This document shows positions 1 through 7,826 of a stretch of DNA of 64,000 nt, piece by piece. The stretch lies in contig CAVUIJ010000021.1 in NCBI GenBank assembly GCA_963741505.1, positions 310,001 to 374,000 on the forward strand, read 5' to 3'. Each line of letters starts with the position of its first letter. The stretch's first letter is position 1. A program made the position numbers and the translations under genes. The stretch is from JAKFWF01 sp963741505 (GTDB lineage: Bacteria > Pseudomonadota > Alphaproteobacteria > Rhizobiales > Hyphomicrobiaceae). The notes under the pieces are model-generated. The model did not search any database. It was not told where the DNA came from and saw nothing but the letters and a program-made list of their open reading frames with translations.

Positions 1-1889
1 ACCTTGGCTTCGGCGCGGGCGCGCACGAAATGGCCGGGGCCGACCTCGACCAGCGTGTTGGCCGATCCGGGCTGCTCGTCGAACGGCGCCGGCCAGTTCG
101 CCGGATTGGTCGCCGCACCGTCACGGATGACGTCGAAATCGAGCCGATGATCGAGGTCGGGCGACGGCGCCGACGCCAGCAGCGCTCGCGTATAGGGATG
201 GCGTGGCGCCGCGAACAGCTCGCGCCGCGGTGCGATCTCGACCAGGCGGCCGGCACACATCACCGCCACCCGGTCGGCGACGTAGTTCACCACCGCCAGA
301 TTATGCGAAATGAACAGATAGGTGAGGCCCAGGTTCGCCCGCAGGTCATTGAGCAGGTTGAGCACCTGCGCCTGGGTAGAGACATCTAGCGCCGAGACCG
401 GCTCGTCGAGCAGCAGCAACTTCGGCGAAAGAGTGAGGGCACGGGCGATGCCGAGGCGCTGACGCTGGCCGCCAGAGAAACTATGCGGATAGCGATTGAG
501 GAAGCGCGGATCGATGCCGACGAGGCCGAGCAGCTCCTCGACGCGGGCACGCTGCGAGGCCTTGTCGCCGATACCCTGCACTTTCAGCGGCTCGGAAATC
601 AGATCAAGCACCGTCATGCGCGGATTGAGCGAGCCCTGCGGGTCCTGGAAGATGTACTGCAAGTGCCGGCGATAGGGCTGGCGCGCCGCATCATTCATCG
701 GCGCCAGGTCGACGCTGTTGTCGCCGTCTTGGTAGATGATGCTCCCATTGTCGGCCGGCACTGCGCCGATGATCATTTTCGACACCGTGGTCTTGCCGCA
801 GCCGCTCTCGCCGACCAGCCCCAGGCACTCGCCGTCGCGAATGTTGAAGCTGACACCGGCGACCGCTTTTACGGTGCGTGCCGCGGTCTTCTTCAAACCG
901 AAGCTCTCGGCATGGATGGTGTAGCTCTTGACGAGATCGGTAACGGTCAGCAGCGGCGGCGCATCGGCGCGCACGATCGCCCGCTTCTTCGCCAGACTGC
1001 CCGGTGTTGCATCTTCCACCCCGGAAAGCGGCATCAGACGGCGGCTGGGGTCGGCGTCGATGCGCGGCACCGCCGCCATCAGCGCCTTGAGATAGGGATG
1101 ACGCGGATCGCGGAAAATGTCCTCGGCGGTGCCCGCTTCCATCACCTCGCCGCGGTAGAGCACGACCACTTCGTCGGCGACGTTTGCGACCACGCCCATG
1201 TCGTGGGTGATCATCAGCACCGACATGCCTAGTTCGCGCTGCAGATCGCGGATCAGCCCCAGCACCTGCGCCTGCACCGTGACGTCGAGCGCCGTGGTCG
1301 GCTCGTCGGCGACCAGCAGCGCCGGATTGCAGACGAGCGCCATGGCGATCATGGCGCGCTGGCGCAGGCCGCCCGACAGCTCGAAGGGGTAGCTCTTGTA
1401 GCCGCGCTCAGGATCGGGATAGCGCACCAGCCGCAGCATCTCGATGACGCGGGCACGCGCGGCCTCGCCGGTAACGTTGTCGTGCAGCTCGAGCGCTTCC
1501 TGGATCTGGAAGCCGACTCGGTGCAGTGGCGACAGCGACGTCATCGGCTCCTGGAACACGATCGAAATGCGGCCGCCGCGGATGGCGCGAAATTCGGCCG
1601 TCATCGGCGACAGCTTCGCCAGATCCTGCACCATTGCGGTCTTGGGATCGCGGAACAGCACCTCGCCGCCGGCAATCCGAGCCGACCGCGGTAAGAGCCC
1701 CATCAGCACCTGCGCCGTGACGCTCTTGCCCGATCCGCTTTCGCCGACCAGCGCCACGGTCTCGCGCTCTCGAATGCGAAAGTCGATACCGCGCAGCGCC
1801 ACCAGCGCCCCGCCCGGAGTGTCGAACGCAACATGCAGGTTGCGGACCTCGATGATATTGGCGCGGATGGATGGTGTGGCTTCGTTCAT
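1..1889 (-). CDS. Dual-ATPase peptide/nickel-type ABC transporter ATP-binding protein (3' end outside window)
   Basis: Two complete ABC ATPase domains in one chain, the GsiA/YejF (DppD-DppF fusion) layout used by dipeptide, oligopeptide, glutathione or microcin importers. It would energise uptake at the cytoplasmic face of the inner membrane. Domain 1 has Walker A GESGSGKS near residue 48, signature LSGGLRQR near 170 and Walker B VADEPTTALD near 188. Domain 2 has GESGCGKTT near 358, FSGGQRQR near 470 and LLLDEPVSALD near 495. Both domains look catalytically competent, and the frame is open from the ATG to the window edge (about 630 codons, close to full family length). The ATG overlaps the stop of the upstream deacetylase-like gene (ATGA), so it is translationally coupled to a glycan operon. 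No permease or binding-protein gene adjoins it here. The substrate is unknown. Confidence 0.9.
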   Translation of the reverse strand, partial: MNEATPSIRANIIEVRNLHVAFDTPGGALVALRGIDFRIRERETVALVGESGSGKSVTAQVLMGLLPRSARIAGGEVLFRDPKTAMVQDLAKLSPMTAEFRAIRGGRISIVFQEPMTSLSPLHRVGFQIQEALELHDNVTGEAARARVIEMLRLVRYPDPERGYKSYPFELSGGLRQRAMIAMALVCNPALLVADEPTTALDVTVQAQVLGLIRDLQRELGMSVLMITHDMGVVANVADEVVVLYRGEVMEAGTAEDIFRDPRHPYLKALMAAVPRIDADPSRRLMPLSGVEDATPGSLAKKRAIVRADAPPLLTVTDLVKSYTIHAESFGLKKTAARTVKAVAGVSFNIRDGECLGLVGESGCGKTTVSKMIIGAVPADNGSIIYQDGDNSVDLAPMNDAARQPYRRHLQYIFQDPQGSLNPRMTVLDLISEPLKVQGIGDKASQRARVEELLGLVGIDPRFLNRYPHSFSGGQRQRLGIARALTLSPKLLLLDEPVSALDVSTQAQVLNLLNDLRANLGLTYLFISHNLAVVNYVADRVAVMCAGRLVEIAPRRELFAAPRHPYTRALLASAPSPDLDHRLDFDVIRDGAATNPANWPAPFDEQPGSANTLVEVGPGHFVRARAEAK

Positions 1890-2653
1890 GCCGGCACCGC
1901 GCCGTTGGCCGCTTCCATCGGCCGCACCCAGCCGGCCGCCGGATGGCCGTCGAGCGCCACAAACAGGCCGGCCAGGAAATCCCAGCAGCCCTCGTCATGC
2001 ACCAGGTGATGGGTCAGCAGACCTGTCGCCTCGCGCATCGGCGCGGCGCCGGCGCGGCGCGCCTCCAGATGCTGGGCGAACTTGGTCACGGTCCTCTCCA
2101 CCCCGGCGAACCCTCTCGTCGTCCGCCAACTAATGATATCAACATGACAATTGCATTCGACAACCGTGGCTGGCAATTGCCTCGCAGGTCCAAATGCGGA
2201 AATGGCGTGGATTTGCTGAGCGGCAAGGCCGGGCGCGAGACCGGCGTCGTAGCGGTTCCATGGCGGTACGAACATCGGCGTCCGGCGCGAAAATGCTGCC
2301 AAGAGCTGCCAGCCATGCGAAATCTCGGCGAGCCGCATGGCGAGCGGCCGCTGGGGGCCGAACTCGGCCGCCCGCTCGCCCGCGCCGGCGTGGTTCTTGT
2401 GGATGAAGCCATGTTGCAGGACGTCGACCAGGCTTTCCTGACGAATCCGGTCGGCGAGCGCGGCGGTGGCGGACGCCGGAATGACGGCGAGGCCCAGCGG
2501 CACGCGATGCCGGTTGACCAGCGCCAGCATGCGATCGAGAGCTGTGGTCGGCGCAATAGCGTCGTCGTCGCGCCACCAAAACGTCGCAACGTGGCCGGCC
2601 GCCGCCCAACGATCGAGCTCGGTCAACAGCGGCTGGAAAGCGCTCGCGTTCAT
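1886..2653 (-). CDS. Polysaccharide-deacetylase-like protein
   Basis: 255-residue cytoplasmic-looking protein without a signal peptide. Near the N-terminus it has FWWRDDDA, a metal-binding Asp cluster as in NodB/DUF2334-type carbohydrate deacetylases. QHGFIHKNHA supplies a His-x3-His pair, and FVPPWNRYD resembles the third NodB motif. The expected reaction is removal of an N- or O-acyl group from a sugar or sugar-lipid, but this is a fold-level guess. Its ATG overlaps the stop of the upstream glycosyltransferase, and its stop overlaps the start of the downstream ABC ATPase, so it sits inside a coupled glycan operon. A longer reading frame in the same register extends upstream across the glycosyltransferase. 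I reject that extension because it is the wrong frame of a better gene. Confidence 0.75.
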   Translation of the reverse strand: MNASAFQPLLTELDRWAAAGHVATFWWRDDDAIAPTTALDRMLALVNRHRVPLGLAVIPASATAALADRIRQESLVDVLQHGFIHKNHAGAGERAAEFGPQRPLAMRLAEISHGWQLLAAFSRRTPMFVPPWNRYDAGLAPGLAAQQIHAISAFGPARQLPATVVECNCHVDIISWRTTRGFAGVERTVTKFAQHLEARRAGAAPMREATGLLTHHLVHDEGCWDFLAGLFVALDGHPAAGWVRPMEAANGAVPA

Positions 2654-3861
2654 GCGCCACCTGCCCATCGCGCCAGCGCTTCCGCGGTGCCGCGCGCGCC
2701 ATCGAGGTTGATGGTGTGCCGCGCGTGCCCGCCGGCGACGGCCCTTTCGGCTGCCGCGGCCAGGGTCAGCGGCGTCATGTCGCGCTCCTCGAGCACGCTG
2801 AGCAGGCCACGGCGTTCGAGCTCGCGGGCGCGGAACAGCTGCTCGCTTTCGGTTTCGGCGGCGAACGGCACCACCAGCGCCGGACAGCCAGCGCCCAGCA
2901 GATCCATCACCGTGTTGTATCCAGCCTGCGAGATCGACAGCCCAGCACGGCCCAGAAGGTCGCGGAAATCCGGTCGCGCGCGCTCGACGGTGATGCGCCC
3001 GAAGCCTGCAGCCCTGGCCCGCAGCGCCTGGAATACCGGTTCGGGGAGATTGGCGCCGGCGAGCAGCCGCCAGTGCCGGGGCGCGAGCGCGCCCGCTTGC
3101 GCCGCATCGATCGCCGCTGCCAACAGCTCCTGGCCGACTGCGCCGCCACCGATCGAGACCACGACTTCGGCGTTGAGGCCACGCATAGCTGTGGCACTCG
3201 AATGATCTGCGACGGACGAGTTTGCCGGGTCGCCCAAGCGGGCTTGACCCGCCCTGGGTCCTAAGTCCACCCCGTCGACCACATACCCGGTATATTCGAT
3301 CAGATCCTCGATCGCCGCCGCTGCCGGGAAGGTCGCGTCGAACGGGATCACCGCGCGATCGCCGTGGACCAGGATGCCATCGAACCACTGGCGGGCGAGG
3401 CGCACCACCTTTTCGGCCTTGCCGCTATCGCTTTTTTCGACCAGCACATCGCGCACCGAGCACAGGATGCCACGGCCGGGGCGGGCGCGCATCCGCTCGA
3501 ACAGCGGCAGCAGCTCGAAGGCGAACTTGCCCCGCCCGAACGGGTAGTGCTCAACCAGCAGCACCTGCGGATCGACACTGGCCGCCAGCGCCAGCAGCTC
3601 GGCCCTGCGCCGCGCCCGCCAGCGATCGTCGATCGGCCGGCTGCGGTCGTCGAGCAGCACCTTGAAAGACAGGTCCTCGGCCCGTGCCGCCGGCAGTTGG
3701 TGCACGGTCGCCGAACCGAAATCGGCGAGCGCCACCGGTTCGCCGCCAAGCGCCACATGCACGTCGACGTGGTGCGACGCAGCACGCGCGATCGCCGCCG
3801 CCCGCTTGACGTGGCCGACGCCAAGCAGATGCTGAACGTAGAACAACACCCGCGGCTTCAT
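2650..3861 (-). CDS. MurG/GT28-like glycosyltransferase (COG4671-type)
   Basis: 403-residue GT-B glycosyltransferase. The N-terminal FYVQHLLGVGHVKR resembles the YSHDTFGLGHLRR start of the first gene in this operon, so the two are paralogues. The C-terminal half has the nucleotide-sugar-binding GT28 signature region: VVSIGGGAVG, then SQAGYNTVMDLL followed by PALVVPFA and a conserved E-x-EQ segment. The likely role is transfer of a sugar from a nucleotide donor to a lipid or glycan acceptor at the cytoplasmic membrane face. Start and stop both overlap neighbours by ATGA. Donor and acceptor cannot be read from the sequence. Confidence 0.8.
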   Translation of the reverse strand: MKPRVLFYVQHLLGVGHVKRAAAIARAASHHVDVHVALGGEPVALADFGSATVHQLPAARAEDLSFKVLLDDRSRPIDDRWRARRRAELLALAASVDPQVLLVEHYPFGRGKFAFELLPLFERMRARPGRGILCSVRDVLVEKSDSGKAEKVVRLARQWFDGILVHGDRAVIPFDATFPAAAAIEDLIEYTGYVVDGVDLGPRAGQARLGDPANSSVADHSSATAMRGLNAEVVVSIGGGAVGQELLAAAIDAAQAGALAPRHWRLLAGANLPEPVFQALRARAAGFGRITVERARPDFRDLLGRAGLSISQAGYNTVMDLLGAGCPALVVPFAAETESEQLFRARELERRGLLSVLEERDMTPLTLAAAAERAVAGGHARHTINLDGARGTAEALARWAGGA

Positions 3862-4991
3862 CTAACCAGTGCCTCCAGCTCCCGGCAAACGAGCTTGCCG
3901 GCAGTGGCAAGATCATATTGCGCCGCAGCCTTAGCTGCGGCTGCCTTGCCCATGGCATGCCGCAGCGCCACGTCGTCGAGCAGCCGGGCAGTCGCCGCCG
4001 CGAAGGCAGCCGCGTCCCACTCCGGCACCAGCAAACCAGTTTCGCCGTCGTCCACCACCGCCGCGATGCCCGGCCGCTGCGCCCCGACGACCGGCAGGCC
4101 GGCCATCGCCGATTCAATGAACACCATACCGATCGCCTCGTTGACTGCCGGCCAGACCAGAATATCGCTGGCGGCCAGCAGGCCGGCGACCGCCTCGTCG
4201 CGCTGCTCGCCGACAAAGCGCACCCGTTGTCCAAGGCCGGCGAATTGCTCTTCGATCCTTGCCCTCGCCGGACCATCGCCGACGATGATCAACAGCCAAC
4301 GCCGTTCGGCCAGCATTGACGCGGCGCAAGCCAGCACTTCGTAGCTCGACGCCTTGTCGCCGTTGCGTAGCATGCCGACCGCAATCAGCCACGGCTGATC
4401 CGGATCAAGTTCGAGGCTTGTCGCCAACTCCGCACGGTGCTGCAGCCGTTGGCTCCGTGCCGCACGGAGCATTGCGCCGTCGATGAACGGCGCAACCGAT
4501 ATTATACGCGTCTTCGGTCCGACCAGCGGCCGAATTCCGCCGACGTCCTTGGGATTTATGCTGACCACGAGCGCCGCTGCGGCCAGTGCCGCTGCAACCG
4601 CTGCGTGACCGGCAGCCCACTTGCCGGCGGCCTGTGCCGGCGCATAAGAGGCCTCGACAACGCAGTAGGGAATACCGAGCGCCTGCGCCACCCCCGGACC
4701 GATCCAGTCCGGCGCCTTGTGGTACAAATGGTAGGTGAGCCAGACGTCGGGATGCCAGTCCGAGGCAGCCAGCCGGCGGACGAGACGTGCCTTCTGCCAG
4801 GCGCCGATGCGCGCGATCCGCGCCTGCCGCACGCCGTCGCCGTCGCGATCGAAGGAGCGCAGCTGCGACATGATGCGAACGTCGTGGCCACCGGCTTCGA
4901 GCGCCTGCATCAGCATCCGCGCGATCAGGCGATCGCCAGAAGGCACCGGACTGGCCGGCGACTTGAGCGGTGCATAGAACGCGACGTTCAT
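3858..4991 (-). CDS. GT4-family glycosyltransferase
   Basis: 377 residues, typical length for GT4 retaining glycosyltransferases (GT-B fold). The N-terminal acceptor domain starts MNVAFYAPLKSP. The C-terminal donor domain carries LIIVGDGPAR, a VRFVGEQ strand and the E-x7-E region NEAIGMVFIESAMAGLPVV, which binds the nucleotide-sugar phosphate, followed by DDGETGLLVP. The ATG overlaps the stop of the upstream GT4 gene and its own stop overlaps the next ATG. Probably works in series with the other three glycosyltransferases of this operon on one glycan. Confidence 0.85.
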   Translation of the reverse strand: MNVAFYAPLKSPASPVPSGDRLIARMLMQALEAGGHDVRIMSQLRSFDRDGDGVRQARIARIGAWQKARLVRRLAASDWHPDVWLTYHLYHKAPDWIGPGVAQALGIPYCVVEASYAPAQAAGKWAAGHAAVAAALAAAALVVSINPKDVGGIRPLVGPKTRIISVAPFIDGAMLRAARSQRLQHRAELATSLELDPDQPWLIAVGMLRNGDKASSYEVLACAASMLAERRWLLIIVGDGPARARIEEQFAGLGQRVRFVGEQRDEAVAGLLAASDILVWPAVNEAIGMVFIESAMAGLPVVGAQRPGIAAVVDDGETGLLVPEWDAAAFAAATARLLDDVALRHAMGKAAAAKAAAQYDLATAGKLVCRELEALVR

Positions 4992-6292
4992 GTCACAGCA
5001 TCGACCGTGGCCGCCCCGATATGCACCCTGAGCCGGTCGGCGAGGTGATCGACGGCTGCCTCATGATCGAACGCCGAGCGCACGCGGTCGGCGCCGGCTG
5101 CGCCCAGTGCCGCGCGTCGCGAAGGGTCGCGGATCAGTTCTGCCAATGCGCCGGCAAGGGCTGCGGCATCGCCGGCCGGCACCAGGCGGCCGGTCACGCC
5201 ATCTCGGATCAGCTCGGGCACGCCGGAGACATCAGTCGATATGCAGGCCAGACCCTGGCTCTGCGCCTCCATCAGCACGTTCGGCAAGCCGTCGCGATCG
5301 CCGTTGTCGGCGATGCGCGAGGCCAGCACGAACAGATCGGCCGAGCGATAGGCAGTCAGTACCTCCTCCTGCGTGCGCGCACCGCGCCAGACGACACGCT
5401 GGCCGAGCCCCAGTGCCTCGGCCTTGGCCTGCAGCTTTGGCCGCAGCTCGCCACCGCCGATGTGGGTCAGCCGCCAGGCCAGATCCGGCGGCAACCGCGC
5501 CAGCGCGTCGAGCAGCACGTCATAGCCCTTTTTTTCCACCGCCCGGCCAACCGAGAGCAATTCGACTGGAGCCGCCGGGTCGGTGCCGTCATTGCTGCTC
5601 GCCGGCCGCGGCACCGGCCCGAACCGGTCGAAGTCGAGCCCGTGGTAGAGCAGCTCCACCTTGCCCGCGTGACTGCCCGCCAGCGCCTTCAGATGCGCGA
5701 CGTTGGCCGCGGTGCAGGTGACGAGCCAGGCCATGTCCGCGATCTTCTCGGCCTTCTCCCAGTCGGGCAGCGTGTAGATGTCCTTGGCGTGCGCCGAGGT
5801 GCTCCAGCTCAGGCCACGGATTATCGCGGCATAGCGCGCCACCGACGCCGGCGTATGCAGGAAGTGGACATAGAGATGGCGGGTCGCCGCCGGCAGCTCG
5901 TCGGCAAGCACCAGCGCCTGGCCCCAGCGGCGGATGCGGTTGGGCGTCGGATCGCGGCCGAGATCGCGGAGCCAGGTCCGCCAGGCGCGGACATAGCCGG
6001 CGTGCCATTCGGAGCGCTGCCGCACCCGCCGCCACGCCGCGATCACCCGTCGTGGTGCCTGGTAGAGATATTCCGGTAGGTAGCGCACCGGCGCCAGGAT
6101 CGCCTCGTGCACCGGATGCACCCGCGCGTCGGTCGGCTCGCGCAGCGCGTAGATGGTGAAGTCAATGCCGCGCCGCTGCAGGCTCAGCAGCTCCTGCGCG
6201 ATGAACGTTTCCGACAGGCGTGGATAGCCCTTCGTCACAACGGCGAGCGCGGCCGGCGATCGTCTCCCGGTGCGCGTGCTATCGACTACCAT
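4988..6292 (-). CDS. GT4-family glycosyltransferase (WcaL/colanic-acid type)
   Basis: 434 residues. The N-terminal GYPRLSETFIAQELLSLQ is the hallmark of WcaL/AmsK-like exopolysaccharide glycosyltransferases. The C-terminal donor domain shows SVGRAVEKKGYD, then the nucleotide-sugar-binding stretch GLPNVLMEAQSQGLACIST and the RDGVTGRLVPAGD loop. I start at the ATG that overlaps the upstream stop as TGATG. A TTG one codon earlier is possible. Coupled downstream by ATGA. The role is sugar addition to an exopolysaccharide or glycolipid precursor on the cytoplasmic membrane face. Confidence 0.85.
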   Translation of the reverse strand: MVVDSTRTGRRSPAALAVVTKGYPRLSETFIAQELLSLQRRGIDFTIYALREPTDARVHPVHEAILAPVRYLPEYLYQAPRRVIAAWRRVRQRSEWHAGYVRAWRTWLRDLGRDPTPNRIRRWGQALVLADELPAATRHLYVHFLHTPASVARYAAIIRGLSWSTSAHAKDIYTLPDWEKAEKIADMAWLVTCTAANVAHLKALAGSHAGKVELLYHGLDFDRFGPVPRPASSNDGTDPAAPVELLSVGRAVEKKGYDVLLDALARLPPDLAWRLTHIGGGELRPKLQAKAEALGLGQRVVWRGARTQEEVLTAYRSADLFVLASRIADNGDRDGLPNVLMEAQSQGLACISTDVSGVPELIRDGVTGRLVPAGDAAALAGALAELIRDPSRRAALGAAGADRVRSAFDHEAAVDHLADRLRVHIGAATVDAVT

Positions 6293-7509
6293 CAACGCAT
6301 CTGTGCGCCGTACGTGCGCACCGGCGCGCCGAACCAGCCATCGACGATGTGATTGATGGTTTCGAACCCAGCGAGATAGCCGGCCAATTTCGCCGCCGAC
6401 GGCGGCGGCTGGTCGGGCAGCGCCTCGATCGCGGCGGCCATGGCATCGATCGAGCGGTTGTCGTCGTCGACCAGCATGCCGACCAGGCCGAGCTTCGACA
6501 TCCGCTCGGCGCGAATGTATTGCTCGAGCCGCGGCACCGTGCGCGGCACGATCAGGGCCGGCTTGTCGGCCGCCAGGATTTCGCAGAACGTGTTGTAGCC
6601 GCCCATGGCGATCACCGCCGAGGCCTTGCTCATGACCCGGTCGACATCGGGAACAAAGGTCACGACCTCGACATTGGTCAGTTCGGCCGCGCGCGCCTTG
6701 AACGCGGCCTGGGCATCGACCGGCATGAAAGGCCCGAGCACGATCAGCAGCCGCCGCGTCATCGAACGCGTCTTCTCGCAGGCCTTGAGCACCCAGTCGA
6801 CCAGCGAGGCGCCATCGCCGCCGCCGCCCGTCGTCACCAGGATGAAATCATCGGGCAATTGCGTCGTCGACGGCCGCCCGTCCTCGACCTCGGCGGCGAA
6901 GTCGCGGCGCAGGTAGCCGGTATAGGTCATCTTGGCGCGAACCGCCGGCGAGACCTTCAACCCCGCCAGGGGGTCATAGATGCTCTGTGTGCCGTACACC
7001 CAGATATCGTCGTAGATCTTCTCCAGCGCCGGCATCGCCGCCTTGCGATCCCACTCCTCGGCGAGCTGCTCCTGATCGTCCATGATGTCGCGCAGACCGA
7101 GCACGAGACGCGTGCCGTTGCGCTTCAGCATCTCCAGCGTCCGCGCCACCTCGCGGCGCAGACCGAGCGGCTCCTTGTCGACCAGAAACACATGTGGCCG
7201 GAATGCCTCGGCGCTGGACCTGATCAGCTGCTCGCGAATCTTGATCGCATCCTCGATCGAGATGTCGAGCCCGCGCGGCGAGTAGGAGCCGTTGCGCAGC
7301 TTGACGACGCCGGGAAAGCGCACGAAGTCGACGCGTGGCTTGAAGCCGTAGGCACCGATAATCGGCGATCCGGACAGGATGAGGCATGAGATGTCACTGC
7401 GATGGTCGACCAGGGAATGGGCGATCGCCCGGCATCGCCGCAAATGGCCGAGGCCGAAAGTGTCGTGACTATAGATCAGCATTCGGAATTGATTGCCGCG
7501 ATTAATCAA
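6292..7509 (-). CDS. MurG/GT28-like glycosyltransferase, first gene of the minus-strand glycan operon
   Basis: 405 residues if it starts at TTG 7509, which has an AGGGAG ribosome-binding site seven bases upstream. The first ATG (7482) would give MLIYSHDTFGLGHLRR with no clear ribosome-binding site. The sequence is MGT/GT28-like throughout: SHDTFGLGHLRRC at the N-terminus, ILVTTGGGGDG in the middle, and AMGGYNTFCEILAADKPAL plus PRLEQYIRAERM in the C-terminal donor-binding domain. It is a paralogue of the gene at 2650-3861. It lies divergent to the degenerate ABC transporter gene across a 317-base gap, so the two transcription units may share a regulatory region. Confidence 0.82.
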   Translation of the reverse strand: MINRGNQFRMLIYSHDTFGLGHLRRCRAIAHSLVDHRSDISCLILSGSPIIGAYGFKPRVDFVRFPGVVKLRNGSYSPRGLDISIEDAIKIREQLIRSSAEAFRPHVFLVDKEPLGLRREVARTLEMLKRNGTRLVLGLRDIMDDQEQLAEEWDRKAAMPALEKIYDDIWVYGTQSIYDPLAGLKVSPAVRAKMTYTGYLRRDFAAEVEDGRPSTTQLPDDFILVTTGGGGDGASLVDWVLKACEKTRSMTRRLLIVLGPFMPVDAQAAFKARAAELTNVEVVTFVPDVDRVMSKASAVIAMGGYNTFCEILAADKPALIVPRTVPRLEQYIRAERMSKLGLVGMLVDDDNRSIDAMAAAIEALPDQPPPSAAKLAGYLAGFETINHIVDGWFGAPVRTYGAQMR

Positions 7510-7826
7510 GACCGTGCTCCCTCTTGGTCGTGGGCTTGGTATGATCCACTATCAATGCTCGAAACAAGGCCGTCTTTGCGAATGATCACACGCATCACGT
7601 CAAATTCACGGTACTTGTACAGGCATTGCGGCATCGAGCCGGCTCGAACGTATAGTGTACCCCACGACACAAGGCGCGCGGAAAGGTCGTAAAGACATGA
7701 AATCCGCTTCACGATAATGTGCGAGAATGGGTTAAAGCGCAACGCCTCTGTCATTTTACAGTGGGCCGGGCCGGCACGCGGTGAGATGCTCTGGGATCGT
7801 CGCAGCGAGCCCGGCGATATGCAGTC
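7510..7826. promoter_or_regulatory. Divergent intergenic region between glycan operon and pseudo-ABC/cyclase operon
   Basis: 317 bases without a credible gene, between two operons reading away from each other. The sequence is less GC-rich than its flanks, as expected for back-to-back promoters. I do not see an unambiguous sigma-70 pair or a clear operator. With a cNMP-binding protein and a cyclase encoded just downstream, a CRP-like site here would be informative, but I could not identify a convincing TGTGA-N6-TCACA palindrome. Calling it a shared promoter region is inference from gene orientation. Confidence 0.4.

Noticed and set aside
483..1232. 249-codon plus-strand frame opposite the dual ATPase
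   Set aside because: The minus strand encodes an unbroken two-domain ABC ATPase with all motifs; this frame has none.
1886..3388. Continuous 500-codon minus-strand frame covering the deacetylase-like gene and part of the glycosyltransferase gene
   Set aside because: Only its last 255 codons have family sequence; the rest is the wrong register of the 403-codon glycosyltransferase, and the ATGA overlap marks the true start.
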